Shown here: positions 15,697 through 23,384 of the stretch, in pieces
Numbering within the stretch: the first letter of the stretch is position 1
Layout of the letters: each line of letters starts with the position of its first letter
Source: a virus
Strand: one strand, 5' to 3'
Virus record (IMG/VR): IMGVR_UViG_3300047494_000280
Coordinates: 1-23,384 of that record
DNA: 23,384 nucleotides
Made by a program: the position numbers and the translations under genes
Notes under the pieces: generated by a model
What the model was told of the DNA's origin: nothing
The model's database searches: none
Seen by the model: only the letters and a program-made list of their open reading frames with translations

Positions 15697-16367
15697 CGGG
15701 CGATAAAGATGATATTATCTGGCGGATACGATCGGTAATTCCGACCGGATGGTTTGCAGACCAAAGCCCTGTTTTAGATGCGCTCTTAGCCGGATTTGCA
15801 GCCTCGTGGTGCGGGCTCTATGCCCTTGCCAACTATGCCTTGAAACAAACTCGTATTGGAACTTCCTCTCATTTTTGGCTAGACCTATCAGCTTTTGATT
15901 TTTTTGGTCCTGCTTTGCGGAGGCTACCTGGTCAATCTGATGAAAGCTTCCGGGGGTATATACAAGGTAATTTACTTCGTGAAAAGGCCACTAGGCGTAG
16001 TGTCATCTCGACAGTGGAGAGCCTGACCGGGCGTACGCCGTTAGTTTTTGAGCCTGCATATGGTAGAGATACAGGCTTCTATAGCACTGCCGGGTGCCCG
16101 TTGGATGGCCTGGTATACAATGTTTGTGGAGGTTGGGGAAGTCTTCTACTCCCGTATCAAATCTTCATTACGGCTTATCGCCCAAACCTGGTGGGGGTGG
16201 CGTTTGTTTCTGGGTGGGGATGCCCCTCCGGCGCGTACGGCGCCGGATCTATCGAATATGGCGATATTTTATCCATGGAGGACCAAGTATCAAACGCTAA
16301 AATCCGCGAAACTATTTCTGACGTACTTCCGGTTTCAGTGATTGCATGGACCCGAATCTGCAACTAG
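15693..16367 (+). CDS. Tail protein I-like (Mu gp48 type)
   Basis: A 224-residue baseplate protein after J, where P2 gpI and Mu gp48 are found; it links wedge and fibre. The conserved region is LDLSAFDFFGPALRRLPGQS followed by DESFRGYIQGNLLREKATRR, a well-known gp48/gpI-like pattern (FFG--L-R-GQ-DE-FR--I---LLREKATR). The C-terminal half has Gly-, Trp- and Tyr-rich strands (VCGGWGSLLLPYQIFITAYR), suiting fibre attachment. The start overlaps J by ATGA. No start codon or frame problem is visible. Confidence 0.82.
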   Translation: MTGDKDDIIWRIRSVIPTGWFADQSPVLDALLAGFAASWCGLYALANYALKQTRIGTSSHFWLDLSAFDFFGPALRRLPGQSDESFRGYIQGNLLREKATRRSVISTVESLTGRTPLVFEPAYGRDTGFYSTAGCPLDGLVYNVCGGWGSLLLPYQIFITAYRPNLVGVAFVSGWGCPSGAYGAGSIEYGDILSMEDQVSNAKIRETISDVLPVSVIAWTRICN

Positions 16368-16381
16368 GAGAATAACAAGAA

Positions 16382-17635
16382 ATGGATCGTAATATTGTCT
16401 ACCCAGGAAGTATTCCATTGGATACCGACCTTCTTAATATCAATCGGAATATGATGGTAGCTGTTGGCTACCTTGCCCAGGCGGTAATGGGGGCTGGCCC
16501 TGTCGTGGACGGCCTGGCCTGCACACCAACTAATCCTGTATCCATGAAGATCAACGTAGCACCCGGGAGCATCACAAAGCTTTCGGTAATTGATGCAAGC
16601 GATTACGGGTCATTACGCGCAGACATGGCAACGCCATTAGTTAAGATGGGGATTATGACGGAGCCCGCCAGCTTCACTCTTGCGACTCCAACAGATCCGG
16701 GGCAAACAAATGCCTATCTGATACAGGCGAGCTTCCAGGAAGTCGACGCCGACGCGCTTGTTCTTCCTTATTATAACTCTACTAATCCATCTCAGCCTTA
16801 CAGCGGACCTTCGAATACTGGATCTGCACAAGCCACCTTGCGGACCCAACAGGTATCGTTGCAGCTGAAGTTAGCCACTTCTTTCAGCAGCGGCCCCGCG
16901 GTGATTCCGCCCATCGATGTCGGTTGGATAGGGCTGTACTCGATCAATATTCCTTTTAATCGTACATCAGTGGGAGTTAATGACATTGCTTGCCTGCCTA
17001 CAGCCCCCTTTATTTACTGGAAACTTCCTGCTTTGAGGCCAGGGTTTGCATCCGGCACGCAGTCCTTTGCTTCTTCGGGCATGTTTATAGTTCCCTCGGG
17101 TGTCGAGCAAGTCGAGGTAGAAGCATGGGGCGGCGGAGCTGGCAGCTTCGCTTCGGTCGGCTCGCTGTCGAGTGGCGGTGGGTCTGGCGGCGGGTATGCA
17201 CGCAAAAGAATAGTCGATTTAACGCCTGGGCAAAACATCGCCGTAACGGTCGGAAGTGGGGGCACAGGCGGAACGGTTACAGGAGCGCCTCCTTCGGCAG
17301 GCGGACCATCAAGCTTTGGCGGCATGGTGAGTGCCACAGGGGGATGCTTAAACTATTTGGCGACAGCCGAAAGCCCGTCCAACGGAGCCACACCCGCTGG
17401 ATGCGGCGTCGGCGGGGACGTAAATCTGACTGGATCGGCAGGACAGGCTGGATTTCTGAACCAGGGCGGGATGGGCGGGGCCGCGCCCATGGGTGGATCG
17501 CAGAACAGTGGGACAACGGGCGTAGCGGGGGTATTCCCAGGAGGGGGCGCTGCGGGCGCGGGAACCGGCGCAAACAGTGCTACGGCATATAATGGAGCAT
17601 CCGGAGCGGCGGGCTTGGTAGTCGTCAGGTGGTAG
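16382..17635 (+). CDS. Tail fibre with glycine-rich C-terminal tip
   Basis: A 417-residue fibre protein. Residues 1-50 (YPGSIPLDTDLLNINRNMMV) are a baseplate-binding N-terminus seen in many prophage fibres; residues about 100-185 form a beta domain (TNAYLIQASFQEVDADALVL). From about residue 249 to the end the chain is strikingly glycine-rich (GGGSGGGYARKR, VGSGGTGG, GGGAAGAGTGAN) and closes with GLVVVRW. Glycine-rich tips of this kind occur on receptor-binding proteins of the T4-like gp38 type, where they fold as polyglycine sandwiches, so this is probably a host-recognition tip. It is 15 bases downstream of the gpI-like gene, with AGGAG at suitable distance from ATG 16382. Confidence 0.82.
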   Translation: MDRNIVYPGSIPLDTDLLNINRNMMVAVGYLAQAVMGAGPVVDGLACTPTNPVSMKINVAPGSITKLSVIDASDYGSLRADMATPLVKMGIMTEPASFTLATPTDPGQTNAYLIQASFQEVDADALVLPYYNSTNPSQPYSGPSNTGSAQATLRTQQVSLQLKLATSFSSGPAVIPPIDVGWIGLYSINIPFNRTSVGVNDIACLPTAPFIYWKLPALRPGFASGTQSFASSGMFIVPSGVEQVEVEAWGGGAGSFASVGSLSSGGGSGGGYARKRIVDLTPGQNIAVTVGSGGTGGTVTGAPPSAGGPSSFGGMVSATGGCLNYLATAESPSNGATPAGCGVGGDVNLTGSAGQAGFLNQGGMGGAAPMGGSQNSGTTGVAGVFPGGGAAGAGTGANSATAYNGASGAAGLVVVRW

Positions 17636-17646
17636 GAAGCGCCAGC

Positions 17647-17763
17647 ATGTTTGGGCTGAAGGACAAAGTACTGCCGGCATCGCCCTTTCGCGGTGTACCA
17701 GCAATCGTCCATCTCTATCCCCTCAGGAGCGCGTTATGGCAACACCTGTTTCTCATTTCTTGA
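17647..17763 (+). other. 38-codon small ORF between fibre and adaptor
   Basis: ATG 17647 opens MFGLKDKVLPASPFRGVPAI, then VHLYPLRSALWQHLFLIS, ending at TGA 17761-17763 inside the adaptor gene. Otherwise the 100-base gap between the two larger genes would be empty. It has a few hydrophobic residues, no recognised family, and no obvious ribosome binding site. It might be real or chance. Confidence 0.22.
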
Positions 17764-18215
17764 AGCCGAGTTGCGCTCGGATCGTGGTAATCGACAGCTT
17801 TATTGCGGTCCCAAGGGGATCGGAGTGCGTGGCACCGCCTGTACTGAACTGGCCCGCAAAAGATCCGAGTGACGTGCTGGACTATATAATAGAGTTCTCG
17901 CCAGCAGTCATTGGTAACGACGCCGACGGAATCTCTACACTTGATGTTGCCATCACACCCAATGCGCCTGGTGACCTTCTTATGACATCGTCCGGAGGCG
18001 ATGGCACTCGAGGCATTTTATGGTTTTCTGGTGGACAAGCAGGAACAGTTTACGTCGTCACTATACTCGTAAACACCATGAACGGCCGTTCGATCCAAAG
18101 GAGTGTGCTTCTGCCGGTGCTCATGCTTTCGACACCCTCTGTGCCTGCCGCAGCTATTCAAACTTCCGCCGGACTGGTCATTACGGACCAGAATGGAAAC
18201 CCCGTTCTTACGTAA
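17736..18215 (+). CDS. Phage fibre-tail adaptor-like protein
   Basis: A 159-residue beta-rich protein starting at ATG 17736 with AGGAG nine bases upstream. The segment LNWPAKDPSDVLDYIIEFSP matches the W-KDP-DVLDY pattern of proteins annotated as fibre-tail adaptors, which are thought to connect fibres to the baseplate. The rest alternates strands and Gly/Thr turns (SGGDGTRGILWFSGGQAGTV, then YVVTILVNTMNGRSIQRSVL). It is located between two fibre genes, as is usual for these proteins. A role in fibre attachment is inferred from the resemblance and position. The stop is 69 bases upstream of the next fibre gene. Confidence 0.62.
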   Translation: MATPVSHFLKPSCARIVVIDSFIAVPRGSECVAPPVLNWPAKDPSDVLDYIIEFSPAVIGNDADGISTLDVAITPNAPGDLLMTSSGGDGTRGILWFSGGQAGTVYVVTILVNTMNGRSIQRSVLLPVLMLSTPSVPAAAIQTSAGLVITDQNGNPVLT

Positions 18216-18284
18216 TGACGCTGTTCAGTCTGACTGGCGTCGTCGTGTTGACAATGCCCCGTACTGACGTATAACCGAGGTCCT

Positions 18285-21200
18285 ATGCCTACAATCGATG
18301 AACTTGCTCCAGCAGTTGCGGCCGCAGACACAGACGAGATGTTGGTTAGCCAAACTGGGATAACACGCAAGATTACAAGGGCGCAGGTCATCGCCGGGCT
18401 GCAACCCCAACTTTCCCTTAACAAAGGCTATGTTTTGGGACGCAGCAGCACGGGGACTGGTACAGTCGAGACGATCGCCATCGGCAGCAACATCAACCTT
18501 ATATCCGGAACACTGTCTGCAAATGCCTCATCGTTCACGATGTCCGGCCTGCCCGCCGGAAACGTACCAAGCCCGGTTGATCTGGTCGCAATTTCGCAGG
18601 CTGGAACCGAAGTTTCTGTTAGCTACTCCCAGTTCGTAAGTAGCCTGTCCACCGTGCCGGGTGTGGACGTCTCGCATGCTGTCCTCACCCCTGCGGGTTC
18701 CTCCACCCCAACGCTTTTGGCTAATTTTGCGTCGACTTTTTTGCAGCAGAGCGGCGGAAGCCTGACTGGGCCGCTTATCCTTGTCGGCTCGCCGGCCGTG
18801 GGATTAGCGGCAGCCACGAAGGCGTATGTGGACGCAACCGCAGTGGCGTTGTTGCCGAAGACGGGAGGCTCCCTTACCGGCGCTCTCCTGCTGAACTCTG
18901 ATCCGGCAATTCCGGCACAGGCCGCGACAAAAAATTATACTGATAATTTGATTGCTGGGGCGCTACCCAAAGCTGGGGGAACACTTCTTGGCCCGGTGAC
19001 ATTGAGTGCTGATCCAACCGGGGCCCTGCACGCCGCGACAAAAGAATACGTTGATAGCCGCCTGCTCCGGACAGGTGACACTCTTGCCGGACCCTTAATC
19101 CTAGCTACAGCTCCGGTTCTGCCCTTACAAGCGGCGACGAAAGCGTATATTGACGCCTCTATCCAGACTGCGCTCCCGTTAAACGGCGGAACATTGGTAG
19201 GGACTCTCATCCTGTCGGCCGATCCGGTATGGCCGAGTCAGGCATCCACTAAGACCTATGTCGATGCGCAGGTTCTAACAAGCTTGTCTAAAACCGGCGG
19301 CTCGTTAACTGGTCCAATAGTCCTCGCTGCGGATCCTGCCTTATCTCTGCAAGCCGCCACAAAGCAGTATGTCGACACTCGTGTCATTCGTAGTGGCGAT
19401 ACATTCTCGGGGCCGCTTGCGCTTGCGGCGGACCCAATAGTCCCTCTCCAGGCGGCAACGAAAAATTATGTAGATAATCAGGTATCATCTGCTCTTCCGC
19501 GAACTGGTGGAAGTTTGTTGGGATCGGTTCAGCTTGCGGCCGATCCAGTAAGTGCGCTCCAGCCGGCTACCAAGCACTATGTTGACGTGCAAGTCGCAAC
19601 GGCCGTGCCGACTACCGGCGGGACGATTTCGGGATCGCTTTCTATGGCCGCGGCACCAGTAACTCCGGCAAGCGTTGCGAACAAGCAGTACGTTGACGCA
19701 CAGGTGTCACTGACCCTCCCTACGAGCGGGGGAACGATCTACGGGCCGTTAACGCTGGCGACGAACCCAACAGCAAACCTACATGCGTCCACGAAGCAAT
19801 ATGTCGATTCAGCTATAAAGTCTTATGACATAGTCAATCTAATACTTCCGCCATATAATGCAAAAGTCAACGGAACTGCTGACGACACTGCAGCTTTCTC
19901 TGCCGCATACCAAGCTGCCTCCGTTAACTCCGCTATTCACGTCCCAAACGGTGTTACAGTCCTGCAAAATCCCAGCGCGTGGAGTTTACCCACGACTAAA
20001 ACTGTTAAGTGGTTTGTAGATGGCACAACACTTCCTGATGGAACATCCTTGGCCAGCGCAATTCCCACCGGAGGGAATCCAGCCAGCCTCAGCCTGCCCG
20101 GCATCGTCGCGGGAAATTCTGCATCTGGTTTTGAGTTCTCGCGAGGATTCTCGACCACTGCTGATTTCGCAGTCTCCCATTCCTCATATGTAGTGAATCA
20201 TTCGAACGGAACGCAAGCTGTCATTGCAAACAGCCGAACTGACACAATGATTTACAATAGTCCTAACAATTATGTCTGGTCGGGCCTCGATAGGTTAGTA
20301 TGGGCCGGCGTCCAAACGCCGAACAGTACAACCGCAGCCCAGCATGTCGCGAGATATGCTCAGACGATCCGACAGAGTATCGGTACCAATTTAAGCGGCG
20401 TGGCGCTTCCTCAGCCACAGTTGTGGACGGCATGTCTAGAGTACCGTGATGCTACCGGTAAGCCATCCAGTTGGGCAAATGCCTCGTTGACTGTCGAAAT
20501 GGACTGGATAGGTAATGGGCCAGATGACGCTTCGTCTCGACAGGTCCAGTCACTTGTAATCGCGCAAAACAACACGACCGGTGCGCCCGTGGAAATATCC
20601 AGTGTTGTCGGGGTCTATCTCGGCGGCGGCTCGGCGGGGCACGCATACCGCGTCTTCAATGTTAACATCCCGTTCTCTACGTCGATTCTCGACACCACTG
20701 GTTCACAACAATTAGCCGGTGCTGCGGCTATAAGGATGGCTGCTGGTCATGCTATAGCATTTGAACCAACCGCAAGTAACACGTTGTCCTTTGATAGCTC
20801 TTCAGGAACTCTTCGGTGGAATCAGGGAGGTCTCTCTTACACCGTAGGAAAGGGCCTTGCCGTTGGGTGGGCGAACGTATGTACCTCTAACACGACACTT
20901 CCGTCTTACCTCGCCGGCAACATGGTGTTTCTCGTTGGATCGTCCTCATTCACCGTCACACTGCCGACCGCGACATCAACGCCCGTGGGAACTGGATTCA
21001 CGTTTTCAAACCTCACAAGCGCGGCTGTTACAATTCAACCGGCCGGAAGCGACGGCATAGACAACGGCCCCGTCATTCTCAGGCAGTCTGATAGATACCA
21101 CGTTGTATCCGACGGAGGCGGGACTTGGCGGGAAGTCTTTCGAACCAACTCTGTCAGCCCGCGGTTCACCGGCCCGCCAGTTCTACCCTCTTACACGGTC

Positions 21201-21356
21201 GGTTCGCTGCCCACTTCGCCTGGGATTGGGGCGAAGGCATTCACGACGAACGGCCGTAAACCGAATGAGGCCGCTGGGGCCGGTTCTGGAGTAGAGGTAT
21301 TCTTTGACGGCGCACGGTGGATCTGTGGATGGAGTGGTGCCCAGGTGCTATCGTAA
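18285..21356 (+). CDS. Long tail fibre with ten ATK-YVD repeats and pectate-lyase-like segment
   Basis: A 1023-residue fibre. Residues 1-121 hold two copies of a small module (MPTIDELAPAVAAADTDEML and SGLPAGNVPSPVDLVAISQA) also found in the last fibre of the window. Residues 156-510 are ten tandem repeats of the type GGSLTGPL-L--DP---LQAATK-YVD, known as tail-fibre repeats that build a trimeric shaft. Residues about 515-560 have PPYNAKVNGTADDTAAFSAA then AIHVPNGV, the usual start of a pectate-lyase-like beta-helix. The chain closes with ATSTPVGTGFTFSNLTSAAV, then a C-terminal KAFTTNGRKPNEAAGAGSGV box with FFDGARWICGW, common at the ends of prophage fibres. ATG 18285 is preceded by GAGGTCCT. 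It is probably the main receptor-binding fibre. Confidence 0.87.
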   Translation: MPTIDELAPAVAAADTDEMLVSQTGITRKITRAQVIAGLQPQLSLNKGYVLGRSSTGTGTVETIAIGSNINLISGTLSANASSFTMSGLPAGNVPSPVDLVAISQAGTEVSVSYSQFVSSLSTVPGVDVSHAVLTPAGSSTPTLLANFASTFLQQSGGSLTGPLILVGSPAVGLAAATKAYVDATAVALLPKTGGSLTGALLLNSDPAIPAQAATKNYTDNLIAGALPKAGGTLLGPVTLSADPTGALHAATKEYVDSRLLRTGDTLAGPLILATAPVLPLQAATKAYIDASIQTALPLNGGTLVGTLILSADPVWPSQASTKTYVDAQVLTSLSKTGGSLTGPIVLAADPALSLQAATKQYVDTRVIRSGDTFSGPLALAADPIVPLQAATKNYVDNQVSSALPRTGGSLLGSVQLAADPVSALQPATKHYVDVQVATAVPTTGGTISGSLSMAAAPVTPASVANKQYVDAQVSLTLPTSGGTIYGPLTLATNPTANLHASTKQYVDSAIKSYDIVNLILPPYNAKVNGTADDTAAFSAAYQAASVNSAIHVPNGVTVLQNPSAWSLPTTKTVKWFVDGTTLPDGTSLASAIPTGGNPASLSLPGIVAGNSASGFEFSRGFSTTADFAVSHSSYVVNHSNGTQAVIANSRTDTMIYNSPNNYVWSGLDRLVWAGVQTPNSTTAAQHVARYAQTIRQSIGTNLSGVALPQPQLWTACLEYRDATGKPSSWANASLTVEMDWIGNGPDDASSRQVQSLVIAQNNTTGAPVEISSVVGVYLGGGSAGHAYRVFNVNIPFSTSILDTTGSQQLAGAAAIRMAAGHAIAFEPTASNTLSFDSSSGTLRWNQGGLSYTVGKGLAVGWANVCTSNTTLPSYLAGNMVFLVGSSSFTVTLPTATSTPVGTGFTFSNLTSAAVTIQPAGSDGIDNGPVILRQSDRYHVVSDGGGTWREVFRTNSVSPRFTGPPVLPSYTVGSLPTSPGIGAKAFTTNGRKPNEAAGAGSGVEVFFDGARWICGWSGAQVLS
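18750..19814 (+). repeat. Ten tandem ATK-YVD fibre repeats (coding)
   Basis: Protein-level repeats of 32-37 residues, each with a G-G/D-T-L-GPL-L stretch followed by ATK-YVD, at residues 156-510 of the long fibre. DNA copies are diverged and not near-identical. Copies 3 and 6 are shortened before the next unit, and copies 4 and 7 begin with RTGDT or RSGDT instead of GG, indicating a three-unit higher period. Confidence 0.9.
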
Positions 21357-21539
21357 GTGTGGCCATCCCGAACTGGGACAATGATGCCCGCCCGAAGCCT
21401 TCATGCCGCTCCGCTGATCATAGGAGCCACTTTACTACCTAAACCAGATAACGCAGCGTAGCGTCGAGAATTGTCATTTTATCGCCAAACGTGGCGGGCC
21501 GTCGCTCGTGCTTTGGTCGATCTGTAGGGTAGACTTTAT
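21357..21539. other. Intergenic gap before the last fibre
   Basis: A 183-base stretch separates the two last fibre genes, long for this compact block. I find no good hairpin with a T run, no clear -35/-10 pair and no ORF with a ribosome binding site. TAGGG near 21527 could be a weak site for ATG 21540. Confidence 0.4.
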
Positions 21540-23384
21540 ATGCCAACGATCTCACAACTTCCACCCGTAAGATCTGTTACGGCGGCGGATATCATTCCAC
21601 TCGTTCAAGCTGGAACTGCGTCAAGCGTCAGTATTGGTACGTTGCTGGCTGGAGTGCAGCCCAGCATCAGTGTCCCACAAAATTCCTTGCTCGGAAGAGT
21701 TAGCATTGGATCTGGTGGCCCGGAGCCGATAACCTTAGCGGCCGGGCTCAGTTTAACCGGGGCGGGTTTATCTGCTGATGGTGGTGATCACGCTGACTTC
21801 CCGATCAAGAACACGTTTGAGTTGTCGGACGCTGTGGTAATCTCCAGCGATGGTGTCCCAAACCTGCTGCCATTAGGCGCGCTACGAAGTTTATTTTTGG
21901 CTGGGGACAATATCTCTATATCAAGCGATGGGAAAATATCTGCTGACTCCCAGTCGACACAGGAGCAGACTAGCTACATGGAAAACCTTCCGGTGATCTC
22001 GGAGCTGTCACCAGAAGATATGGTTTATGTGAGTCGAAATGGGGCCAGCTCTGCGGTCTCAGTTCGGGATTTTACTGGCGGAGAGAGTGTTGATGAAATT
22101 CCGTCCGCTGCTCTAACCTCCGATTCTGACGTCCTTGTCGTATCCCAAGGTGAGGCGATGTTGGTCCGCCAAACCTTTGGCGGTATATGGACCTGGATAA
22201 CTTCGAAAATCTGTGGCTACGAACTGCCGGTCGTCGAAATATCATCAGACACTTGCATTACCACAGCTAGCCATAATAGGCGGCTTGTTATATGCAGCCA
22301 ACCATTGACGCTCAGTGCGAAGGCAGCCGACCTAAACAGCGGCTTTCAATGCGAGGTGGTGAACGTCAGCCACGGCAGCGTAGATCTTTCTGGAACTCTT
22401 ATAACCTCGTCGGGCGGAACGACACTGCTGTCGGGCCAATCCATGACGATATTTAGCGCATGGTATTCAGCGGGAAATCTTATCTACGCAGCCCTAGCGG
22501 GATCATCGACATCTACAGCCCCGCCTGGTCAAGTGACGAATCTGGCTGCTACCCCCAGCATACCAGACAGCATTGAACTCACCTGGACGGCTCCCCCGAC
22601 AGAAAATAGTTTATCCTATACTGTTCTGAGCCGTCCCACCGGCTCAGAGCTTTGGACCTCCGTCGCTGCTGGCTTACCTGCGACCCAGATTGCAATAGCA
22701 TCTTTGCTTGCGTCTACTTCCTATGACTTTATCGTGATTCCGAATGTCAATGGAGTTTCCGGGCCACCTTCGAGCGTGGTCTCTGCGGTTACGAGAAGCG
22801 CGTTAAACCCGGTCGCTGCTCCAACTAACATCACCTTCTCCAACGCTACTTCGTCCAGCATCACCGTCGCGTGGAGCCCATCCTCCGGGTCTGTGGAGAC
22901 ATACAACGTTGAGTATCGCCAGACCGGAACCAACGCATGGACCAGTGAAAGTCAGTTGTTCACCTCGACGAGCTACACTGCCACCAGTTTGAATCCATCC
23001 CAAAGCTACGACTGGCAAATCACGGCTGTGGGAAGCGATAAATCGACGGCGACGTCCCCACTGGCGTTATATAGCACGACGGGACCATTGGGTTCAGTGA
23101 ATTCGATTGTTTGGAACTCTGTACCGAGCGGTCCAATCATGCATGGGACCGGCGTCTTGGCGGTTAATGTACATGCTTCACCATCAACCGCGCCCGTCAT
23201 GTTTGGAATGGCCAGGTCTTTAACAACATTGCCTTCAAGCTGGGTTGATGGATCGTTTGTGAACTCCGATCTGTGGGGAGCTTATCTTCCGACTCCGGAT
23301 AGCGCAGGAATCTGGTATGTCTGCTGTCAGGGGCTTGATGGCAGTTTCTCCACGTTCTATCCAACAGGCATTCAGATCACCTGA
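21540..23384 (+). CDS. Tail fibre with N-terminal module array and two fibronectin type III domains
   Basis: A 614-residue fibre with its stop exactly at the window end. Residues 1-38, about 85-122, 145-181 and 183-216 are four copies of a small module (MPTISQLPPVRSVTAADIIP, ELSDAVVISSDGVPNLLPLG, ISELSPEDMVYVSRNGASSA, LTSDSDVLVVSQGEAMLVRQ). Residues about 227-323 are a beta domain with LLSGQSMTIFSAWYSAGNLI. Two fibronectin type III domains follow at about 327-420 (QVTNLAATPSIPDSIELTWT) and 427-515 (NITFSNATSSSITVAWSPSS), each with the -L-W--P and Y-----V--- strands. Then comes a Trp-rich Ig-like end (WVDGSFVNSDLWGAYLPTPD). Such domains bind sugars or proteins at the cell surface, so this is probably an accessory host-binding fibre. 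The ATG at 21540 has only a weak ribosome binding site. Confidence 0.82.
   Translation: MPTISQLPPVRSVTAADIIPLVQAGTASSVSIGTLLAGVQPSISVPQNSLLGRVSIGSGGPEPITLAAGLSLTGAGLSADGGDHADFPIKNTFELSDAVVISSDGVPNLLPLGALRSLFLAGDNISISSDGKISADSQSTQEQTSYMENLPVISELSPEDMVYVSRNGASSAVSVRDFTGGESVDEIPSAALTSDSDVLVVSQGEAMLVRQTFGGIWTWITSKICGYELPVVEISSDTCITTASHNRRLVICSQPLTLSAKAADLNSGFQCEVVNVSHGSVDLSGTLITSSGGTTLLSGQSMTIFSAWYSAGNLIYAALAGSSTSTAPPGQVTNLAATPSIPDSIELTWTAPPTENSLSYTVLSRPTGSELWTSVAAGLPATQIAIASLLASTSYDFIVIPNVNGVSGPPSSVVSAVTRSALNPVAAPTNITFSNATSSSITVAWSPSSGSVETYNVEYRQTGTNAWTSESQLFTSTSYTATSLNPSQSYDWQITAVGSDKSTATSPLALYSTTGPLGSVNSIVWNSVPSGPIMHGTGVLAVNVHASPSTAPVMFGMARSLTTLPSSWVDGSFVNSDLWGAYLPTPDSAGIWYVCCQGLDGSFSTFYPTGIQIT

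Noticed and set aside
1096-16367. Whole block as an RcGTA-type gene transfer agent
   Set aside because: The tail is contractile with sheath and P2-like baseplate, whereas RcGTA has a siphovirus-like tail; other particle types cannot be judged from this window.
17014-17704. Several long minus-strand frames opposite the glycine-rich fibre tip
   Set aside because: GGN codons give Pro/Arg-rich open frames on the other strand by composition alone.
18217-18276. TAATG-coupled 19-codon frame (MTLFSLTGVVVLTMPRTDV) after the adaptor
   Set aside because: Too short, with no ribosome binding site; kept out as chance although the hydrophobic run is curious.
18750-19814. Regular spacing that might be taken for a CRISPR-like array
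   Set aside because: The repeats are protein-level fibre repeats in one open frame; DNA copies are diverged and lack identical repeats with unique spacers.
21200-21356. Fibre C-terminus as a target of a diversity-generating retroelement
   Set aside because: No reverse transcriptase gene or template repeat is visible, and no adenine-rich variable repeat copy is seen.

Overview
The window holds the structural (late) gene block of a contractile-tailed prophage or phage-derived particle in a Gram-negative bacterium. Protein style points to an alphaproteobacterium, probably Acetobacteraceae, but no host housekeeping gene is present to fix this. All phage genes are on the + strand, tightly packed, often with ATGA or TAATG stop/start overlaps, and every recognisable structural gene is open.

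Positions 1-770 are insertion-sequence debris. The 3' part of an IS630-family transposase comes first and includes all three catalytic acidic residues. A frameshifted N-terminal fragment of an IS1380-type transposase follows on the minus strand. This stretch looks more G+C-rich than the phage genes. After about 125 bases without a gene comes a doubtful small ORF that could be a worn small terminase.

The head module (1129-8042) runs: large terminase, SPP1-gp6-like portal, putative scaffold, major capsid protein with a beta-rich insertion, a small decoration-like protein and three neck or head-tail joining proteins. I see no maturation protease.

The tail module (8095-16367) follows P2/Mu logic: sheath, tube, tail assembly chaperone, a protein in the tape-measure slot, a gpU-like protein, LysM-like gpX, gpD-like hub, gpV spike, gpW, gpJ and gpI. 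The chaperone pair carries an unusually complete -1 frameshift signal: GGGAAAC, then a TAG, then a perfect 8-bp stem that starts six bases after the heptamer. The tape-measure slot holds only a short (about 320 residues), basic, Ser/Asn/Pro-rich protein, unlike a normal tape measure.

The host-recognition module (16382-23384) has a fibre with a glycine-rich tip, a fibre-tail adaptor, a 1023-residue fibre with ten ATK-YVD repeats and a pectate-lyase-like segment, and a 614-residue fibre with two fibronectin type III domains. The last two share a small N-terminal module present in several copies. No integrase, repressor, replication, holin or endolysin gene is visible, so the window alone cannot say whether this is a complete prophage, a tailed-particle relic or a gene-transfer-like particle.
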